64,000 nucleotides of DNA from Microbacterium nanhaiense (GCF_014646015.1 NZ_BMMQ01000010.1:1-64000); one strand, 5' to 3'. Positions 43,524-53,160 are shown, numbered from the stretch's first letter. The notes: generated by a model not told the origin, from the sequence alone. Program-made: numbers and translations.

Positions 43524-45227
43524 GTGACATCTCGGCGGGGCTTCCAGGAAACGACCACTCTTCCGCGCGTGAAGCCGCAGTTCGCGCTGTGGCCGGCGCT
43601 GCGCTCCGTGCGCGCCCCGCAGGACGCGTGGTATCTGCGTTCCGCCGCGCTCATCCCCTCGGCGGTCATCGCGATGGGCATTCTCCTCGCCTTCGGGCGC
43701 CTCGACCTCGCCGGCTACACGATGGCGGGATCGATGTGCGCGCTCTTCGCACACGCGCTGCCCTATCGCCGACGCGCCATCACCCTTGCCGGCTTCATCG
43801 CGATGCTGACACTCGGGTGCGCGATCTCCATGGCCGTCGCGGCGGCGACCGACAGCATGCTGATCCGCATCCTCGTCGCCGCCATCCTCGCCGCCGTCAT
43901 CAAGGTCGCCCACGACGCCTCCAGCGTCGGCATGCCGCCCGCCGTCATCCCGATCTTCCTCGTGACCGCGCTGGGCTTCGCGCCCGAGACATGGAGCGGC
44001 CTCGCGCTGCACGTCGCCCTCATCGCCGGCGCGGGCGCGATCTCGTGGCTGGTCAGCATGGCGCCCGCGCTCATCCGCCGCGATGGACCGGAGCGGCGGG
44101 CCGTCGCGACCGCGATGCGCGCAACCGCGCGCGTCGGCCGGAACCCCCAGGATCCGGTGGCGAGAGACGCTCTCGCGGCCGCCATCACCGCCGCCCATCG
44201 CACCCTCGCGTTCGCGCGCGGCGCCGACCGCGCGGCGCTCGCGGCGCACCTCGTCGCGTGCGAACGGATCCTCGCCGACCCCTCACAGTCCCACCCCGAG
44301 CGCGCGGAGGCGAACGCCCGCGCGCTCGTGCGCTCGCGCACGCGGATCCCCTCCCCACCGCTCACCGAGGCGGAACAGGACCGGATCCGCGGTGCGAGGC
44401 TCGCGCACGACGCGCCGCGGTCGTTTGCCGAACGGCACCGGATCCTCGCCGCGTTCCACCCCCTGTCTCCGTCCGCGCCGTACTTCTGGCGGGTCCTGCT
44501 CGCGGGCCTCGTCGCGGCGCTCGTGTCCTGGGCGTGCGGCGGCGACCGCCCGTTCTGGGCCATCACGGCCGCGGCGGTCATCGTGCAGCCGAACCTGCTC
44601 CTCACCTGGCGCAAGGCCCCGCCGCGCGCGCTGGGCGCGCTCATCGGCGTGTGGCTGTACGCCCTGATCGCCCCCGTCGCGCAGATTGACCTGATCGTCG
44701 CCGCCGTGCTCGTGATCGTGCTGAACACCCTCACCGAGGCGTTCATCGCACGCAACTACCTGATCGCGCAGGTCTTCGTCACGCCCCTCGCGCTGCTCAT
44801 GAGCCAGTTCGGCGGCCAGCTCTCCTCCGCCGAACTCATCTGGGAGCGCTCGGTCGACACGGTCGTGGGCGTCATCGCGGGCGTGCTCGCCGCCTTCCTG
44901 ATCCGCAACGGCCACCTGCGCCGCCACGCGAAGGAGGCCGTCGAGCGGCTGGAGGCGGCGACCGCCTCCGCCCTGAGGCTCGCGGATCCCGCCGCGGAAT
45001 CCCCGGCGTCCGAGCCGGGGGACGCGGCGCCGGATCCGATCCGCGACGCCCTGCCGGCGGATCCGCACGCGGCGGGACGCGCGCGGCGGGAGATCATCGC
45101 CGCCCTCGCCGAGCTCACCGCCGCCGTGCGCACGGCGGACAACGAGTGGTGGACGCACCGCGTCGACGAGGCACGGGTGATCGCCGCGCAGAACGAGGCA
45201 TACGAGGCCATCGCCCGTCTGGGATAG
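43524..45227 (+). CDS. FUSC-family membrane protein
   Basis: A 567-residue protein of the fusaric acid resistance/aromatic acid exporter-like family. Two membrane domains (about residues 30-165 and 325-470, the second with [22 protein letters not shown]) are separated by a soluble helical domain and followed by a charged cytoplasmic tail. This is the usual FUSC_2 layout. GTG 43524 fits a leaderless promoter. Substrate unknown. Confidence 0.85.
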   Translation: MTSRRGFQETTTLPRVKPQFALWPALRSVRAPQDAWYLRSAALIPSAVIAMGILLAFGRLDLAGYTMAGSMCALFAHALPYRRRAITLAGFIAMLTLGCAISMAVAAATDSMLIRILVAAILAAVIKVAHDASSVGMPPAVIPIFLVTALGFAPETWSGLALHVALIAGAGAISWLVSMAPALIRRDGPERRAVATAMRATARVGRNPQDPVARDALAAAITAAHRTLAFARGADRAALAAHLVACERILADPSQSHPERAEANARALVRSRTRIPSPPLTEAEQDRIRGARLAHDAPRSFAERHRILAAFHPLSPSAPYFWRVLLAGLVAALVSWACGGDRPFWAITAAAVIVQPNLLLTWRKAPPRALGALIGVWLYALIAPVAQIDLIVAAVLVIVLNTLTEAFIARNYLIAQVFVTPLALLMSQFGGQLSSAELIWERSVDTVVGVIAGVLAAFLIRNGHLRRHAKEAVERLEAATASALRLADPAAESPASEPGDAAPDPIRDALPADPHAAGRARREIIAALAELTAAVRTADNEWWTHRVDEARVIAAQNEAYEAIARLG

Positions 45228-45242
45228 TTCAGCCTGCACGAC

Positions 45243-45248
45243 TAGGAT
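45243..45248 (+). promoter_or_regulatory. -10 box TAGGAT and ribosome-binding site of aspS
   Basis: TAGGAT suggests transcription from about 45255 and a leader of about 34 nt. AGGAGG at 45274-45279 lies 9 nt before GTG 45289, one of the clearest Shine-Dalgarno sequences in the window. Confidence 0.5.
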
Positions 45249-45288
45249 CGACGGGATACGTTGTTTCCTATTCAGGAGGATCACAGAA

Positions 45289-47061
45289 GTGCTGCGCACC
45301 CACAAGGCCGGCTCTCTTCGAGCCGAGCACATCGGTCAGACCGTCACCCTCACGGGTTGGGTCGATCGTCGTCGCGATCACGGTGGCGTCGCCTTCATCG
45401 ATCTCCGCGATGCCTCGGGCATCGCCCAGGTGGTCATCCGCGACGAAGAGACCGCGCACCCCCTGCGCAGCGAGTTCGTGCTGCGCGTGACGGGCGAGGT
45501 GTCCCGGCGTCCTGAGGGCAACGCCAACGACAACCTTGCGACCGGCGACATCGAGGTCATCGCCGCCGAGGTCGAGGTGCTCAACGAGTCGGCCCCGCTG
45601 CCGTTCCAGGTCTCGACGGCGCTCGACGGTCAGGAGACCGTCGGCGAAGAGGCACGCCTCAAGCACCGCTACCTCGACCTGCGCCGCCCCGCCCCGGCGC
45701 GCATGCTTCGCCTTCGCTCCGACGCCGCTCAGGTGGCCCGCCGCGTGCTGAACGACGCCGAGTTCACCGAGGTCGAGACCCCGACGCTCACCCGCTCGAC
45801 CCCCGAGGGCGCCCGCGACTTCGTCGTCCCCGCGCGTCTGAGCCCCGGATCCTGGTACGCCCTTCCGCAGTCGCCGCAGCTGTTCAAGCAGCTGCTCATG
45901 GTCGGCGGCGTCGAGCGCTACTACCAGCTCGCCCGCAGCTACCGCGACGAGGACTTCCGCGCCGACCGCCAGCCCGAGTTCACACAGCTCGACATCGAGA
46001 TGGCATTCGTCGACCAGGAAGACGTGATCGCGCTCGGCGAGAAGCTCGTCTCCGAGCTCTGGAAGCTCATCGACGTGCAGGTCCCGACGCCGATCGAACG
46101 CATCACCTTCGCCGACGCCATGCGCCTGTACGGCTCGGACAAGCCCGACCTGCGCTTCGGCAACCCCATCGTCGAACTCGCGGAGTACTTCGCCGAGACG
46201 ACGTTCCGCGTGTTCCAGCAGGAGTACGTCGGCGCCGTCGTCTACAGCGGCGGTGCCTCGCTGCCGCGTCGCCAGTTCGACGCCTGGCAGGACTGGGCGA
46301 AGTCGCGCGGCGCCAAGGGCCTCGCCTACGTGACCTTCCAGGAGGACGGCACGCTGGGCGGCCCCGTCGCGAAGAACCTGTCCGACGCCGAGCGCGACGG
46401 CCTCGCCGCCGCGACGGGCGCGAAGCCCGGCGACGCCGTGTTCTTCGCCGCCGGATCCACCACCGAGGCGCAGGCTCTCCTCGGCGCCGCGCGCGTCGAG
46501 ATCGCCAAGCAGACGGGTGAGATCAACAACAAGGACTGGGCCTTCGTGTGGGTCGTCGACGCCCCGATGTTCAAGCCGACGGGCTCCGACCCCGACGACG
46601 TCGACCTCGGCCACTCGGCCTGGACCGCGGTGCACCACGCGTTCACCTCGCCCAAGCCGGAGCACCTGGACACCTTCGATCAGGATCCCGGCGGCGCGCT
46701 CTCGTACGCGTACGACATCGTCTGCAACGGCGTCGAGATGGGCGGCGGCTCCATCCGTATCCACCGCCGCGACGTGCAGGAGCGCGTCTTCGAGGTGATG
46801 GGCATCGGCGAGGAGGAGGCCCAGGAGAAATTCGGCTTCCTGCTCGACGCCTTCGCCTTCGGCGCGCCGCCGCACGGCGGCATCGCGCTCGGCTGGGACC
46901 GCACCGTCTCGCTGCTGGCCGGCGTCGACTCAATCCGCGAGGTCATCGCGTTCCCCAAGACGGGCAACGGCTTCGACCCGCTGACCGCCGCCCCGGCGCC
47001 GATCACCCCGGAGCAGCGCGCCGAGGCCGGCGTCGACTTCGTGCCGGAGGACGAGGACTAA
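45289..47061 (+). CDS. aspS: Aspartyl-tRNA synthetase
   Basis: A 590-residue bacterial-type class II synthetase. An N-terminal OB fold ([23 protein letters not shown]) binds the anticodon. Class II motifs follow: motif 2 in [24 protein letters not shown] and motif 3 in [14 protein letters not shown]. The large GAD insertion between them explains the length. Whether it also charges tRNA-Asn cannot be told here. Confidence 0.96.
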   Translation: MLRTHKAGSLRAEHIGQTVTLTGWVDRRRDHGGVAFIDLRDASGIAQVVIRDEETAHPLRSEFVLRVTGEVSRRPEGNANDNLATGDIEVIAAEVEVLNESAPLPFQVSTALDGQETVGEEARLKHRYLDLRRPAPARMLRLRSDAAQVARRVLNDAEFTEVETPTLTRSTPEGARDFVVPARLSPGSWYALPQSPQLFKQLLMVGGVERYYQLARSYRDEDFRADRQPEFTQLDIEMAFVDQEDVIALGEKLVSELWKLIDVQVPTPIERITFADAMRLYGSDKPDLRFGNPIVELAEYFAETTFRVFQQEYVGAVVYSGGASLPRRQFDAWQDWAKSRGAKGLAYVTFQEDGTLGGPVAKNLSDAERDGLAAATGAKPGDAVFFAAGSTTEAQALLGAARVEIAKQTGEINNKDWAFVWVVDAPMFKPTGSDPDDVDLGHSAWTAVHHAFTSPKPEHLDTFDQDPGGALSYAYDIVCNGVEMGGGSIRIHRRDVQERVFEVMGIGEEEAQEKFGFLLDAFAFGAPPHGGIALGWDRTVSLLAGVDSIREVIAFPKTGNGFDPLTAAPAPITPEQRAEAGVDFVPEDED

Positions 47062-47183
47062 GCCCGCAGCTCGGCCTTCCTCCGGAGCGCCGTTCGCCAC
47101 CGCGAACGGGGCTCCGCCATCTCCACCCCGCCCGTCCCCGCGCGTCCACGCGCGTCCCCGCGCCTCCCCCGTCCGTGCCCCAG

Positions 47184-47248
47184 CCGTTCATATGACACCT
47201 TTCGCCACTTGTTTGCCTCGACACTGCGCAAAGGTGTCATACGAACGG
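47184..47248. repeat. 65-bp inverted-repeat element
   Basis: Arms CCGTTCATATGACACCTTT and AAAGGTGTCATACGAACGG pair over 19 nt with one mismatch, around a 27-nt loop. It lies between aspS and the Dabb gene. The flanking 47062-47183 and 47249-47293 show only G/C-rich low-complexity sequence, including a short direct repeat (CGAACGGTGTGGGGAGG). Confidence 0.75.
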
Positions 47249-47293
47249 TGTGGGGAGGGCGTCCGAACGGTGTGGGGAGGCGTGGCGATCCCC

Positions 47294-47299
47294 TAGGCT
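47294..47299 (+). promoter_or_regulatory. Leaderless -10 box TAGGCT of the Dabb gene
   Basis: TAGGCT is followed by 6 nt and ATG 47306. Confidence 0.5.
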
Positions 47300-47305
47300 G
47301 AAGGC

Positions 47306-47605
47306 ATGATCCGCCACATCGTGATGTTCGGCGTCGAGGCCGACAACGCAGACGACCGCAACGCCAAGATCACCGAGGCCGCCGTGGGCCTCGAGAAGCT
47401 CGTGGGCGTCGTTCCCGGCCTTCGCTCCATGACCGTCGGCGCGAACGGCGTCGACCTCGAGGGCAACTACGACTTTGCCCTCATCGCGGACTTCGACGAC
47501 GCGGATGCGCTGGCGGTGTACGCCACGCATCCGGCGCACGTCGAGGTGGCGAACTTCATCGGCACGTTCAAGACGAGTCGCGCCGCGATCGACATCGAGC
47601 TCTAA
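47306..47605 (+). CDS. Dabb-family (stress-responsive A/B barrel) protein
   Basis: A 99-residue ferredoxin-like alpha/beta barrel monomer. It starts MIRHIVMFGVEADN, and the YDFALIADFDDADALAVYATHPAHVEVA segment is diagnostic of the Dabb domain. Members dimerise; function is generally unknown. It is followed by a bidirectional terminator. Confidence 0.88.
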   Translation: MIRHIVMFGVEADNADDRNAKITEAAVGLEKLVGVVPGLRSMTVGANGVDLEGNYDFALIADFDDADALAVYATHPAHVEVANFIGTFKTSRAAIDIEL

Positions 47606-47619
47606 CACCCGCGCGAGAA

Positions 47620-47639
47620 GGCCGCCCCCGAGGGCGGCC
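47620..47639. terminator. Bidirectional terminator between convergent genes
   Basis: GGCCGCCC and GGGCGGCC form a perfect 8-bp stem around CCGA, between the Dabb stop and the glutaredoxin-like stop. Confidence 0.7.
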
Positions 47640-47646
47640 ATCTCCG

Positions 47647-47901
47647 TCAGCCCTGAAGCGCCGCGGCGAGGCGATCCTGCGACACGCGCCAGTGGGCGTG
47701 GAGTTCGCCGTCGACCAGCACAACGGGAATCTTCTCCCACCACTTCTCGTAGAGGGCCTGGTCGTCGAGGATCGACACCTCGGTCACCTCGACGGTGTCG
47801 GCGACGGAATCCGGCAGGCCCGCGAGCGTCACGTCGATGACCTCGCGCGCGACGTCACAGAGGTGGCACCCGGGCTTCGTGAGGAGCGTGACCTCGGTCA
47901 T
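47647..47901 (-). CDS. Glutaredoxin-like thiol oxidoreductase
   Basis: An 84-residue protein of the glutaredoxin-like DUF836 type. It begins MTEVTLLTKPGCHLCDVA with the redox motif CHLC and has the cis-Pro in EKIPVVLVDGEL. It starts at an ATG overlapping the rhodanese stop (ATGA), so the two are made together. It probably serves in thiol exchange. Confidence 0.88.
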   Translation of the reverse strand: MTEVTLLTKPGCHLCDVAREVIDVTLAGLPDSVADTVEVTEVSILDDQALYEKWWEKIPVVLVDGELHAHWRVSQDRLAAALQG

Positions 47902-48188
47902 CGCTCGACGTCGTAGCCGGCCAGGATCCACGCGTCGGTGCCGCCCGCGACGTTGGTGACGTCGTAACCGCGGGGCTCCAGCGCCATCGCGACCTGAGCC
48001 GAGCGCCCGCCCGACTTGCAGATCACGTCGAACTCCATCGGCAGCTCCTCGAGGCGCGCCCCGATCTCGGACATCGGGATGTTGATCGCCCCGGGGGCGT
48101 GCCCCTCGACGTACTCGAACTCTTCGCGGACGTCGATCAGGGGGGTGTTGGTGCGCGCCTTCAGCTCGGCGACGGTGATCTCCTGCAT
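47898..48188 (-). CDS. Single-domain rhodanese-like protein
   Basis: A 96-residue rhodanese/GlpE-type protein. Conserved LIDVREEFEYVEGHAPGAINIP and the active-site loop CKSGGRSAQVA with the persulfide Cys at about residue 57. Likely a sulfur-carrier or sulfurtransferase acting with the overlapping glutaredoxin-like protein. Confidence 0.9.
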   Translation of the reverse strand: MQEITVAELKARTNTPLIDVREEFEYVEGHAPGAINIPMSEIGARLEELPMEFDVICKSGGRSAQVAMALEPRGYDVTNVAGGTDAWILAGYDVER

Positions 48189-48238
48189 GTGTCCATTCTC
48201 TCGCAGGGCCCGAGGGAAAGGCCCGGATACACGAAAAC

Positions 48239-48260
48239 GCCGACCCCCTCGGGGATCGGC
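48239..48260 (-). terminator. Intrinsic terminator of the bS22 gene
   Basis: A G/C stem (GCCGATCCCC paired with GGGGTCGGC) around a short loop, followed on the minus strand by GTTTTCG, the nearest thing to a classical T-tract terminator in this window. Confidence 0.75.
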
Positions 48261-48274
48261 GCTCGCACAGTCGC

Positions 48275-48373
48275 TTACTTCTTGTTGCGACGCTGGTGAC
48301 GAGTCTTGCGAAGCAGCTTGCGGTGCTTCTTCTTCGACATACGCTTGCGGCGCTTCTTGATGACTGAACCCAT
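48275..48373 (-). CDS. Small ribosomal protein bS22 (AURKAIP1/COX24 family)
   Basis: A 32-residue, extremely basic protein beginning [20 protein letters not shown] and ending RRNKK. It matches the short actinobacterial ribosomal protein bS22, whose start [20 protein letters not shown] is nearly invariant. A GAGG ribosome-binding site lies 7 nt before ATG 48373, and an intrinsic terminator follows the stop. It is too short for most gene callers. Confidence 0.92.
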   Translation of the reverse strand: MGSVIKKRRKRMSKKKHRKLLRKTRHQRRNKK

Positions 48374-48505
48374 GGGAACCTCACTAATAGTTAGGGGGCT
48401 GGAAGCCTGGCACAGGAGTTGTGCCGACGTCCGGGAACGGAACGGCAGAAAAAGTGCCTCAGAGGATCGTACCCCATGCCGGCGGCGATACCACTCAGCT
48501 AGGTA

Positions 48506-49111
48506 TCAGAGCCAGCCGTTCGCCTCGGCCGCGCGGGCCGCGGCCACGCGATTCACGGATCCGGTCTTCGCGATAGCGCTCGACAGGTAGTTGCGCACGG
48601 TGCCCTGCGAGAGGTGCACCGCGCGGGCGATCTCGGCGATCGGATCCCCCGCGAGCGCGGCGCGCAGGATCTCACGCTCGCGATCCGAGAGCGGGTTGGA
48701 TCCGCCCGCGAGCGACTCGGTCGCGAGCGCCGGATCCACGACGCGGCGCCCCGCATGCACGGCGCGGACGGCGTCGGCGAGTTCGCCAGCCGGGGTGTCC
48801 TTGACGACGAAGCCGCTCGCTCCCGCCTCGAGCGCGCGCCGCAGATAGCCGGGACGGCCGAAGGTCGTCACGATGAGCGAACGCACGCCGGGCAGTTCCC
48901 CGCGGATCCGCGATGCCGCCTCGATGCCGTCGGCGCCCGGCATCTCGATGTCGAGCAGGCACACCTCGGCGCCGGATTCTCGGGCCGCCGCGACGACAAG
49001 GTCGCCCCGCCCCACCTGGGCCACCACCTCGATGTCGGGTTCGAGGTCGAGCAGCGCGGCGAGCGCGCCGCGCACGAGCGCCTGGTCATCGGCGAGCAGG
49101 ATCTTGATCAC
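48506..49111 (-). CDS. NarL/LuxR-type response regulator
   Basis: A 201-residue regulator. The receiver domain has ADDQ near the start, the phospho-acceptor Asp in CLLDIEMPGADG and the Lys in FVVKDTPAGEL. A C-terminal LuxR helix-turn-helix (LSDREREILRAALAG, IARAVHLSQGTVRNYLSSAI) follows. It is paired with the histidine kinase 25 nt upstream and probably controls the ABC-2 exporter operon next to it. Confidence 0.93.
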   Translation of the reverse strand: MIKILLADDQALVRGALAALLDLEPDIEVVAQVGRGDLVVAAARESGAEVCLLDIEMPGADGIEAASRIRGELPGVRSLIVTTFGRPGYLRRALEAGASGFVVKDTPAGELADAVRAVHAGRRVVDPALATESLAGGSNPLSDREREILRAALAGDPIAEIARAVHLSQGTVRNYLSSAIAKTGSVNRVAAARAAEANGWL

Positions 49112-49136
49112 GATGTGTTCCTCCGTTCGTGCGCGG

Positions 49137-50243
49137 TCACCAGCGCACCTCGAGTCGCGTGCCAGGCCCCGCGGGCTCCACCCTCAGCGTCCCGCCCGCC
49201 GCGGCGACCCGCTCCCGGATGCCGCGGAACCCGTGCTCGATCGCCTCCCGCGTGAGACCGACGCCGTCATCGGCGACGACGATCCCGTCGGACGACAGGG
49301 TCACCTCACACCGGAGGGCGCGCGAGTGGCGTACGACGTTCGTGATCGCCTCGCGCAGCACCCACGCGACGACGATGCGGTGTCGCGGATCGACGATCGA
49401 CGGATCCGCCGGTACCTCTCCCGCGATTCCTGCGCCCGCGAGCGCGACCCGCGCGGCGTCGAGCTCGTCGCCGAGGCGGGCGACGCGCAGGCCCGCGACG
49501 GTCGCCCGCACCTCGGCGAGCGCCTCGCGCGAGAGGCTGCGGATCTCTGCGAGCTCCGCCCTGGCGCGCTCGGGATCGATGTCGATGAGCCGCTCGGCGA
49601 GCTCGGCCTTGACGGTCACGACGGTGAGGCTGTGGCCGAGCACATCGTGCACGTCGCGGGCGACGCGCTCGCGCTCTGCGACGAGGGCCATCTGGCGTTC
49701 GATGACGTCGTGGCGCTCCTGGGCCGCCACGATCATGCGCACCACGCCCACCGAGACGAACACGATCGCGGGCGGCATGAAGAGGACCCCGTACTCGTCG
49801 AAGCCGTTCGGCACCGCCGACAGCACGATCGCGAGCGCGGCGTACTCCGCGATGAGGAGCCCCGTGGCGAAGAAGAGCGACGCGCGCACGGGTCCGCTGA
49901 ACATCGCGAGCGAGAGCAGGAAGGATCCGGCGCCGAGGGCGCCAGGGCCGACGAGCAGGGCGGCGGCGGCCATCAGCGCGATCATCACGACGATCGCCGT
50001 GAGGCCTCGACGGGCGGCGATGCCCCAGTCGTCGCTCCGGATCATCCAGATGTAGCCCGCGATGTACACGACCGCGTAGGCGAGGAGCAGCGCGACGGCG
50101 ATCCCCCGCGCCGTCACCGACACGTCGGCGTGGACGGCCGATGAGATCGGGAAGCCCATGAACACGACCCAGACGACGCCCATCACCCAGGCGAAGCGCT
50201 CCCACGGTCCCTGCCGGTCGGCGTCCACTGTCACACCCTCCAT
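49137..50243 (-). CDS. DesK-type sensor histidine kinase
   Basis: A 368-residue membrane kinase. About five to six N-terminal membrane helices form the sensor. The HisKA_3 phospho-acceptor is in RVARDVHDVLGHSLTVVTVK, and the ATPase domain has REAITNVVRHS (N box) and VADDGVGLTREAIEHGFRGI (G box). ATG 50243 is preferred; a start 12 nt upstream is possible. Its partner is the downstream LuxR-type regulator. Confidence 0.92.
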   Translation of the reverse strand: MEGVTVDADRQGPWERFAWVMGVVWVVFMGFPISSAVHADVSVTARGIAVALLLAYAVVYIAGYIWMIRSDDWGIAARRGLTAIVVMIALMAAAALLVGPGALGAGSFLLSLAMFSGPVRASLFFATGLLIAEYAALAIVLSAVPNGFDEYGVLFMPPAIVFVSVGVVRMIVAAQERHDVIERQMALVAERERVARDVHDVLGHSLTVVTVKAELAERLIDIDPERARAELAEIRSLSREALAEVRATVAGLRVARLGDELDAARVALAGAGIAGEVPADPSIVDPRHRIVVAWVLREAITNVVRHSRALRCEVTLSSDGIVVADDGVGLTREAIEHGFRGIRERVAAAGGTLRVEPAGPGTRLEVRW

Positions 50244-50275
50244 GGTGTCACCCACCTTGCTGTATCGGCCGCCCC

Positions 50276-50361
50276 GTACACAACGACGCAGATTTTCCGG
50301 TCAGCCGGCCGGGAAACCGGTGTCGGGGCCATTTCATCCAAAAATCTGCGTCGTCGTGTAC
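50276..50361. repeat. 86-bp inverted-repeat element, copy 2 (reverse orientation)
   Basis: Arms GTACACAACGACGCAGATTTT and AAAATCTGCGTCGTCGTGTAC pair over 21 nt with one mismatch. Read in reverse, its interior (GACACCGGTTTCCCGGCC) matches that of the element at 21612-21697, and the lengths are identical. It lies between the histidine kinase start and the ABC-2 permease stop. Confidence 0.85.
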
Positions 50362-50393
50362 GAACGGAAGGGACGGAACGGCGGCGGCGGGGG

Positions 50394-51155
50394 TTACTGC
50401 CGGGAGCGGCCGCGGCGGGCGAGGAGGATCGTGGCGATCACGAGGACCGCGCCCCAGAAGACGACATTCGCGATCGGTACCCAGAGCGACTCCTGCGACA
50501 CGGATCCGTCGGTCATCGATGCCGCGAACCCCTCCGTGAGTGGGTAGCGGGCGAGCGCGACGATCCCGTAGAGGGGTGTGAAGCGCGCGATGTCGAGCAT
50601 CACGCCGTCGAGCGGGAAGAAGACGTTGCCGAGGAATCCGAGGATGACCAGGGATCCGCTGGCCGCGCCGACCGCGCCCTCGCTGCGGAACAGCAGGCCC
50701 GCGAGGAGGCCGAAGAAGCTGAACACGGCGGCTCCGACGAGGACGAGAACTCCGCTCAGGATCCACACGTGCGGCTCCGCCTCCGCGCCGGTGAGGGCCC
50801 CGATGACGAAGATCGCGACGACCGGGATGATCGCGATGACGAAGCCGACGGCGGCCTTCGTCGTCACGCGCTGCGCGTCGCTCATCGGTGTGAGCCCGAG
50901 CTGGCGGCCCCAGCCCTGCATCTGCTCGACAGCGGCGGATCCACCCACGCCGACCGTCGCGGTCACGGCGCCGTACGCGGCCATGCCGATCATCACGTAG
51001 GCGGCCACGTTGCCGTTTCCGATGTCGGCGGAACCGTAGTCCTGCACGGCACCGAAGATCACGTACATGAAGGCCGGGAGCACGGCGACGAAGAACATCG
51101 AGACGACGTCGCGCATCACCCGGGCGAGTTCGATGCGGAAGTAGGTGGCGTTCAT
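50394..51155 (-). CDS. ABC-2 type transporter permease
   Basis: A 253-residue permease with six membrane helices and the family segment LGLTPMSDAQRVTTKAA in the first cytoplasmic loop. The FLGNVFFPLDGVMLDIARFTPLYGIV block is typical of ABC-2 exporters of lipids or drugs. Its start overlaps the ATPase stop by 4 nt. Confidence 0.9.
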   Translation of the reverse strand: MNATYFRIELARVMRDVVSMFFVAVLPAFMYVIFGAVQDYGSADIGNGNVAAYVMIGMAAYGAVTATVGVGGSAAVEQMQGWGRQLGLTPMSDAQRVTTKAAVGFVIAIIPVVAIFVIGALTGAEAEPHVWILSGVLVLVGAAVFSFFGLLAGLLFRSEGAVGAASGSLVILGFLGNVFFPLDGVMLDIARFTPLYGIVALARYPLTEGFAASMTDGSVSQESLWVPIANVVFWGAVLVIATILLARRGRSRQ

Positions 51156-52072
51156 GAGGCGCTCCGTTCGGTGAGCAGGCGGAAGGCGTCGTCCATGCTG
51201 CCGGCCGTGATCTCGAGATCGTGGGCGCCCAACCGGGTCAACAGCGCCCGCGCGACGGCATCGGAGTCGGCGGCCGTGACGACGAGGCGCCCGGCGTCGG
51301 CGGCGACCGCCCGCACCTCCGGCATGGCCTCGAGCTCGGCGACCACGGCCGCCTCGCGGTCGGCGGGCACGTACGCCTGCACGCGGCGGCCCGTTGCCGT
51401 CGCGCGGATCTCGGCGGTCGTTCCGTCGGCGACGATGCGCCCTCCCGCCATCATCACGATCCGCTGCGCGAACGCGTCGGCCTCCTCGAGGTAGTGCGTC
51501 GCGAAGACGATGGTGCGCCCGGCGCGCGCGTCCTCGCGCATCGTGTCCCAGAACTCGGCCCGCGCGGTCACGTCCATTCCCGCCGTGGGCTCGTCGAGGA
51601 CGAGCAGCGCGGGATCCGGCAGCAGCGCGAGCGCGAAGCGCAGGCGCTGCTGCTCGCCGCCGGAGCACTTCGAGACCCTCCGCTTCGCGATCCCCGTGAT
51701 GTTGGCGCGTTCCATCACCGCCTCGACCGGCATCGGATCCCGGAACGTCGACGCGACGAGCGTGACGGTCTCGCGCACCGAGAGGTCGCGCAGCAGCCCA
51801 CCCGTCTGTAGGACGGCCGAGACGCGGCCGGCGCGAACGGACCGCCGGGGCGGCTCCCCGAAGACGGTCACGTCACCGGCGGACGGGTTCGTGAGCCCGA
51901 GGACCATGTCGAGGGTCGTCGTCTTGCCCGCGCCGTTCGACCCGAGGAGTGCGACGATCTCGCCACGCGGGATGCTCAGGTCGACGCCGTCGACCGCTCG
52001 GAAGGACGCACCTCCCGCGCGGAACTCCTTCACGGCGCCGCGCAGCGCGACGGCCTCTGTCTGCGTATTCAT
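51152..52072 (-). CDS. ABC transporter ATP-binding protein (DrrA/NatA type)
   Basis: A 306-residue exporter ATPase. It has Walker A LLGSNGAGKTTT, signature CSGGEQQRLRFALAL, Walker B LLVLDEPTAGMD, a switch His in ATHYLEEADAF and a C-terminal accessory domain of about 90 residues as in DrrA-type ATPases. Co-transcribed with the permease and two-component genes, a layout typical of stress or antibiotic-sensing efflux systems. Confidence 0.92.
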   Translation of the reverse strand: MNTQTEAVALRGAVKEFRAGGASFRAVDGVDLSIPRGEIVALLGSNGAGKTTTLDMVLGLTNPSAGDVTVFGEPPRRSVRAGRVSAVLQTGGLLRDLSVRETVTLVASTFRDPMPVEAVMERANITGIAKRRVSKCSGGEQQRLRFALALLPDPALLVLDEPTAGMDVTARAEFWDTMREDARAGRTIVFATHYLEEADAFAQRIVMMAGGRIVADGTTAEIRATATGRRVQAYVPADREAAVVAELEAMPEVRAVAADAGRLVVTAADSDAVARALLTRLGAHDLEITAGSMDDAFRLLTERSAS

Positions 52073-52155
52073 GGTTCAAGCCTCGCGCCGCGGCGGCCGC
52101 GGATCGATCCCCCGCTGTCACCCGGCGCACATGACGAATGTCACCCGCAAGCGCC

Positions 52156-52184
52156 TTGACCGGTCGCCTCCCGGCCTGTTACCT
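52156..52184 (+). promoter_or_regulatory. Promoter TTGACC-17-TTACCT of the topoisomerase IB gene
   Basis: A near-consensus -35 (TTGACC, 52156-52161), an exact 17-nt spacer and a -10 TTACCT (52179-52184) that ends 6 nt before ATG 52191, predicting a leaderless message. Confidence 0.6.
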
Positions 52185-52190
52185 CGTCGC

Positions 52191-53160
52191 ATGCGTCTAC
52201 GCCGTACCCGCCCGAGCGATCCGGGCATCACCAGGATCCGCCGGGGGCGGGGCTTCGAGTATCGCGACCCGAGCGGCTCGCGCGTCGGCGACGAGCAGAC
52301 GCTCGCGCGGATCCGCTCGCTCGCGATCCCGCCGGCGTGGCGGGACGTGTGGATCTGCACGCGCGCCAACGGTCACCTTCAGGCCGTCGGGGTGGACGAC
52401 GCGGGCCGCGCGCAGTATCTCTACCATGCCGACTGGTCGCGCCGAATGGCCGCGCGGAAGTTCGACCGCGCGCTCGAACTCGCCGAGCGACTGCCCTCCG
52501 TGCGCCGCGGGGTCACGCGAGACCTCCGACGCGAGGGGACGGGCCGCGAGCGGGTCCTGGCGGGCGGGTTCCGCCTGCTGGACGCGGCGCTGCTGCGCGT
52601 CGGGTCCGAACGCTACGCGCAGGAGAACGGCACGGTCGGTTTGACGACCCTCCGCGGTGAGCACGTCACCGTCGCAGGGAACACGGTCTCGCTGTCGTTC
52701 ATCGGAAAGAGCGGCGAGCCGTGGGAGCGCTCCTTCGACGACCCGGATCTCGCGGCGCTGCTCGCCGAGCTGAGCGCGCGGGCGCGACGCGCAGGTGCTG
52801 TCGTGGCGCGACGACGCGGGCTGGCATCCGATCCGCTCCGCCGACGTCAACGACGATCTCCGCGCCCGCACCGGCGGGGACGCGACGGTGAAGGACATCC
52901 GCACGCTGCGCGGCACGGCGGTCGCGGCCCGTTCCCTGGCGCGGTGGGGCGTGGAGACGAGCGATGCGGGCCGAAAGCGCGCCGTCGCGGCGGCGGCGCG
53001 CGATGCCTCCGAGGTGCTCGGCAACACCCCGGCGGTCGCCCGGAGCTCGTACATCGACCCGCGTGTAATCGACCGCTACGAGCACGGGATCGTCGTCGAC
53101 GACGGCACGATCGCGCACGTCGAGGGGCAGCTCGCGGCCCTCGTGGGCGCGCGCTCCTGA
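52191..53160 (+). pseudogene. DNA topoisomerase IB, frameshifted near 52785
   Basis: Frame one (52191 to about 52790) encodes the N-terminal part: GITRIRRGRGFEYRDPSG, IPPAWRDVWIC and GTVGLTTLRGEHV. The catalytic C-terminal part continues in another frame from about 52789 to 53160: VLSWRDDAGWHPIRSADVND, GGDATVKDIRTLRGT, LGNTPAVARSSYIDPRV with the nucleophile Tyr. The switch falls in GCGCGGGCGCGACGCGC, where loss of a GC dinucleotide or gain of one base would explain it. Both halves together (about 323 residues) match the usual length. It is either a recent pseudogene or a sequencing error in a G/C tract. Confidence 0.85.
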
